A DNA stretch of 64,000 nt from Branchiostoma floridae (lineage: Eukaryota; Chordata; Leptocardii; Amphioxiformes; Branchiostomatidae), in contig NC_049983.1 of assembly GCF_000003815.2 (NCBI RefSeq), positions 22,717,552 to 22,781,551 on the forward strand. The letters run 5' to 3'. Below, piece by piece: positions 35,301-41,300 of this stretch. Every line of letters begins with the position of its first letter. Position 1 is the stretch's first letter. The translations under genes were made by a program, and so were the position numbers. The notes under the pieces are model-generated. The model did not search any database and was not told the origin of the DNA. It was given only the letters and a program-made list of their open reading frames with translations.

Positions 35301-38300
35301 GTTGTGGGTTCTAGAAGGCCGACATTTACAATCAGAGTGACAAATGTTAAACCAACAGGACTTGCTGCAATACAGACGTACAGACCAGCATCTTCTGCTG
35401 TAACATTGGTTATAGTGATGGCACCACCCACATCCACAGTCACCCTCTCACCTGACTCTACTGTAGCATTCAGTCCAGATGGGAGAATGACTGTGATGTC
35501 TGGTGTGGGGATTCCTGAAGCTTCACAGGCCAGATATAGTGTCTCTCCCTCTATCAATGTGTTATTTTGAACCCTGTCAAACTTCGCAATAACAGGAGGT
35601 GAAGTTGTTGGTACCATTTCAGCAGTTGTGGGTTCTTTGGGGCCTATAACCAGTGTGGCAAATGTTGAGCCAAGTTCAGCACTTGCTGCAATGCAGACAT
35701 ACAGACCAGTATCTGCTGCAGTGACATTGGTTATGGTGATGGCACCATTCACATCCACAGTCACCCTCCCACCTGACTCAACAGTTACATTCAGTCCAGA
35801 TGGGAGAATGACAGTGATGTCTGGTGTGGGGATTCCTGAAGCTTCACAGACTAAATGTAATGTCCCACCCTCTACCACTGTGTTATCGTCAGCCCTCCCA
35901 AAGCTCAGTATTGTTGGCTCTTCGCAGGTCAGATCTTCAGGACTAATATTTTTAAGCCTTTGTCCTTGGAAGTTGCTGGGTCCTTCACATCTGATTTGGT
36001 ATTCAAAGTAATGAGATCCAGTCATCTTTTGCCTGAAGGGAAGCATCCTACAGTCACACTGCCAGGGGTTGTTGTCAATGTCTACAGACCTGATTGATAC
36101 CAGCCTGTTGTAGGCTGCTGATGGCAGGGTCACAATTTTGTTATCACCAAGCTGAAGCTCATAAAGTGATGGAAGCTTTGACAAAGCCTCCATAGGAAAA
36201 GTTTCTATGTTGTTGCTATCCAATTCGAGGATGGTAAGTAGTGTTAGCTGTGCAAATGTGTCTGCTTTAAAGAGTGTTATCGTATTCTGATGCAAGTTCA
36301 AGTCTGTCAGTTGTGGTGTTGAATTGAAAGTTCCAGGCTGAATATCACTGATCTCATTATTGTACAGCCAAAGGTTCTGCAAGTTTCCCAGCCCTGTAAA
36401 CATGCCAGATCTGAGGTTTGTTAACTTGTTATTATACAGCCTCAAGTCTGTCAGTTGTGGTGTTGAATTGAAAGTTCCAGCCTGAATATCACTGATGTCA
36501 TTATTTTGCAGCCAAAGGTACCGCAGGCTTGCCAGCCCTGTAAACATGTCACATCTGAGGCTTGTTAACTTGTTCTGACCCAAATACAATGTTGTTAGTT
36601 GCAATGTTGAATTAAAAGTTCCATCCTTGATGTCATTGATCTCATTGTTGCTGAGGTAGAGGGTTTCCAAGTGTCCCAGCCCTGTAAACATGTCAGATCT
36701 GAGGTTTGTTAACTTATTCTGATGCAGGCGCAAGGTTGTCAGTTGGGGTGTTGAACTAAAAGTTCCAGCTGGAATATCACTGATCTCATTACTGTACATT
36801 TGAAGATCCTCTAAGTTTCCCAGCTCTTTGAACATATCAGCACTGAGGTTTCTTAATTTGTTACCTAGGGACAAGATTCTCAGTTGTGGTGTTAAACTGA
36901 AAGTTCCAACCTGAATATCACTGATGTCATTATTGCTAAGGTGAAGGGTCTCCAAGTTTCCCAACCCCAGAATCATGTCAGATATAGAGTTTGTTAACAT
37001 GTTATTACCTAGGTCCAAGGTTTTCAGTTCTGATATGAAACTGAAAGTTCCAGCCTGAATGTAAATGATCTTATTATTGTATAAGTTAAGGTACTCCAGG
37101 TTCCCCAGCCCTGTAAACATGTCTGATGTAGGGTTTGCTAACTTGTTACTACCCAGGCGCAAGCTTTTCAGTTGTGGTGTTGAATTAAAAGTTCCAGCCT
37201 GAATATCACTGATCTCATTATTGTCCAACCGAAGAGTCTCCAAGTTTACCAGCCCTATGAACATGTCAGCACTGAGGTTGGACAGGCGGTTCCTGTTAAG
37301 TTTTAAATCAACCAAATCTGGCAAGTCATAGAATGCTTTGTTATTAATTGTGGTAATATGATTGTTGTGTAGGTCTAGCTCTGTCAAGCTTGCATACCGT
37401 GAGAAGTTAGACTGACTTAACGTTGTGATTTGATTCCACCACAACGCAAGGTGAGTAATGCTTGTCGGGAAGTTTTGAGGAACACTGGTGAGACCCTCAG
37501 CGACGCAGACAGCAGAAGAAGCTGGTGTGATACAGGTAGCTTCTGTTGATCCAAACACCTTCAGGGTAATCAAAAAGGATAACAGCATCCCTGGCAGCTT
37601 CTCACCCATGCTGGTCTCTGTGCCCTGATAGAAGAATGTAATGGACTTCTCATAATTGAAGTTACTGTCAAGATCTCTATGCTGAGTAGGCAAATACATT
37701 TTGTAACATCCTAATTAACATAATATGCAAATAAAAATTCACAATGAATCCATACATTTACATCTTGTATGGATCAATAGACTGAATATTTCATGAAATT
37801 ACAAATTTCATTTCCTAGTATACACAATTCTTATCTAACAATGTTGATAACGAATATATTATTTGCATAATTATAGAATACTAAGAAATTTGTCTCAAAC
37901 CACCCCTTTTTCTTCCGCAATGGTACAGCCCACATACCAACAACCCAAGTGAGTACGAAGGTAAATTTTGGGAAATCATTTCTTTCTCATACATCTGATA
38001 TATTGTTTCTGCATGAGAAAATTCAAACCTTTTCTTAATGATCCTAGTACATAAGAAATAGAAAAATACTCTTGTTCTTGGTCTTTCAAAGACAATTGTT
38101 GTTTTGAAGATTAGATTTCTACAATAGTCTTCATACATTTTCGAAGGATATGATAGACCTATGCTGTTTTCAAAACAACTTACCTGACGTGTTATGTTTA
38201 AGCTGGATAAGTTGTTTGACTTTTTGTCAAGAAGTTTTCAATGACTTTTCTTCTGAACCGTTGCCCCTGTTGTGTAAAATACAAGTTTGTGTTCTGGATT

Positions 38301-41300
38301 AGATTTCTTTAATTTATATAACACCAGGATTTTGTTAACCGTAATTGCTCCTCAACAATCTTACTTGAATCTTGTTTTCAATTGTTTCATAGACTTTCAG
38401 CATTCTTGCCCCTTGCCTGTCATACAAAGGTACTAGTAATTCTGTTCACTGCAGGTGTTCCAGCTGACAAGGAAATGGACAGAAAAAATAACATACAGCT
38501 CAATTTTGTTGTATTTTCCTGAATATTTTCAGTCATAGGATTTCAAATTAATTTAGTACTCATTAGCTAATTATAGCTGACACTTACAACAAATAATTTG
38601 CAGCAGAAATGTTATAGTTTGTCACAGAAACCTACATCTAACCATACAATCCCAAAAGGGGTAACCGTTGTTGTTGCACAATTCATCTGGATAGTATTTA
38701 GCTTTCTTCACAAGCAGAAAAGTCCTAAACACAAGAGAAAGATGAAGACTTACCAAGATACAGTATCGTGAAATGTCCTTAAGTTGGAAGTGCGCAGCTG
38801 GTAGGAAAACTTGTCAGTCAAGGAAGTCGCGCCCGTGACAGTGGTACCTGGCGTGGCAAACCCTGTAACTGCGCAGTTTGCTTCCCCTTCCCCAAAATGC
38901 CATTAAATTTTAAATCTTTTCATTAGGTACAAGGGTGCATATGTCAACCCTTCTGTTTATTGGGACGAGACATTTGTAAGGATGATTTGCTGCTAACAGT
39001 TGACTTGGGGAAAATATTCCAAAATAGATATTATTTAGTAATTTTCTTCATCTTAGAAAGTTAGTCATGAGATTGAAGTTGTTAGGAACATATATATGGT
39101 CTGAGTAACTTTAAGTTAACATTTTTTTTGTGGTGCTGATACTCAATTCGCTGGGAGCTTAGTTCATTATGCCACATGCAACATCTGCTGCCATTTGTGA
39201 CCAGTATATTAAACATTCATGCGTGTTTACAGAACATAGAAGACATTCTTTTGGTCTCTGACGTTACTACCAAATGATACTACATGCCCAGCATATGTGC
39301 ACTCTACTGCCACATATACTGTCATTAGTGACCAACATATCATTAAACAGACATTGCTTTGTCAAGATTATGAATTACATTGTTTCACTTCTAAATTTGC
39401 TTTAGCAAGAATGAATCTAAGTACTTCGAATTAAATATGATATGCACATAACTAGCTGCTGTTGCGTGTCATTTAAGGTAGTACGGTATGTTGTCAACAC
39501 TTAAAAATTCATAGTGACTTAATTTCGATGTTCATGTAGGGAAAGAATGGAGTGTTTGCGGTGGCTATACGTTCAGGGTAGCACTATAGCCACATACTGT
39601 ACAATAATGGAAACATTGGTTTGACATTCGCACTGTCAAAATTGCAGATATAAAACCACAGCGAAAATGTCAACTACAATATGTCCATAACACAACCAAC
39701 AGGACCTGGTGCTCATATCCAAGGTTGCGCATGTTGTGTGGGGTTGCATTTGCCTTTTTGATGGAGACATAAAACAATTGTCCCAGTGTATGAGGGAGGC
39801 TTGGTCGTAGAACCTCTGAGATAACTCAACATGCTTATTGAGAAGGGTAGCTTCCAGTTACTTGATGTGCTAAGCTATGAAACGCATTGCGCAAGCAGAT
39901 ATGGAAAAAGCATTCGCTTTGTCGCAAGCATTACGCTTCCAGTTCCACCCACCTTCATCGTTATTCTACATTGCATAATAGTGAGGATCTAAGGGGAGCC
40001 AGCATCACGTGGGGACAGGCAGAGATGGCTGCGTCTGACAGAGGACGATGGAAATTACTTGCTGCCCAATGTGCCTCATGGCACAGGAGGACCTAAGGTC
40101 TAAGGTAAGGTAATACTGATCGCACATATAGCCTGAGCACATAGACACTAGCAGCATTAGTTGTGTGTGTGAAGCAATGTTGCCAGCTCTCAACACCCAA
40201 AATTGCTTCAATTCTAGTGATGTACTGAGAAAGTCTCTGTACAACCCTGAAGCAATTTCATCAGGTTGGTACAACATATAAGAGGTTTGATTTGTTTTGC
40301 ATAGTAATGTCTCTCACCTGCTTACGTAAGAAGGTAAGAGACATTACTGGTTGTGCAAAAGAAAACTCCATATCCCTCTGTACAATCATGTTGATATCAA
40401 CACAATTCATGTTACTCAATGTTGATAAAAACAACTATCCCTACCTTTGGGCAGGCTGGATCCCGGACTGTTTCTATCATCAGCCTGTCTCCAACCTCTG
40501 TCCTGGGAACAAACAAAGACATGCACATTAACAACCAGGACCCACTTTTCTTAAAATAACAAGAACTTGGATGCACTAGATGCCCTTATACTGGGGATCC
40601 TCTGACAAGCATGGAATTCTCATTGACCAGGGATGCCTAGGTCATTTACAGTCTTCTACAGTGACCTCTCCCCTCAGGATACCTGAAAATACACCATTTC
40701 AGCTTCAATTCTCGAAAACTCTGCACCATGGAAGGTGGATGCCCCTCAGGCTGAAGGGGCAGTGAGTCATTATATCCACTGTATGGCACGGTATTGAAAG
40801 GTGGAGCCCATCCCTTTCCGACCACTGCCATGTACATGTACCTCCCTATTAACAAAGTCAGATACTATTTCTAATTTTACACCAGAGTGGAGTGAGGGAT
40901 TTCATGTCAAGCGTCTATCCCAAGGACACCGTGACCTCTAGATCTCAATTCTGCTTGGCTTGCCACTCGACCATTTGAAGCCACAGCAATAATCTAAATG
41001 CATTTTAAAACCAAAATTGCAGATAAACGTCATGTATTGAATTTCTAAACTCACTTCAGCATTTTCTCCCAGGCTGCTGTATCGTAGAAAGCGTGGGACA
41101 GGAAGAGTTTGCCGACTCCAACGTACGTGCTCCGCTTGAAAATCTCTTCGCTGAACCTCCTGTAGAGCTCCTCACACTCATCTAGTGAGACCTGGTTGGA
41201 GCAAAACAAAATCAAAAGTAGTAAATGTTCAGCATCAGACACTGGTCATGGATTTAGCGCACGATTGACAAGCTGCAGTCACAAGATGGTTGAAAAGATA

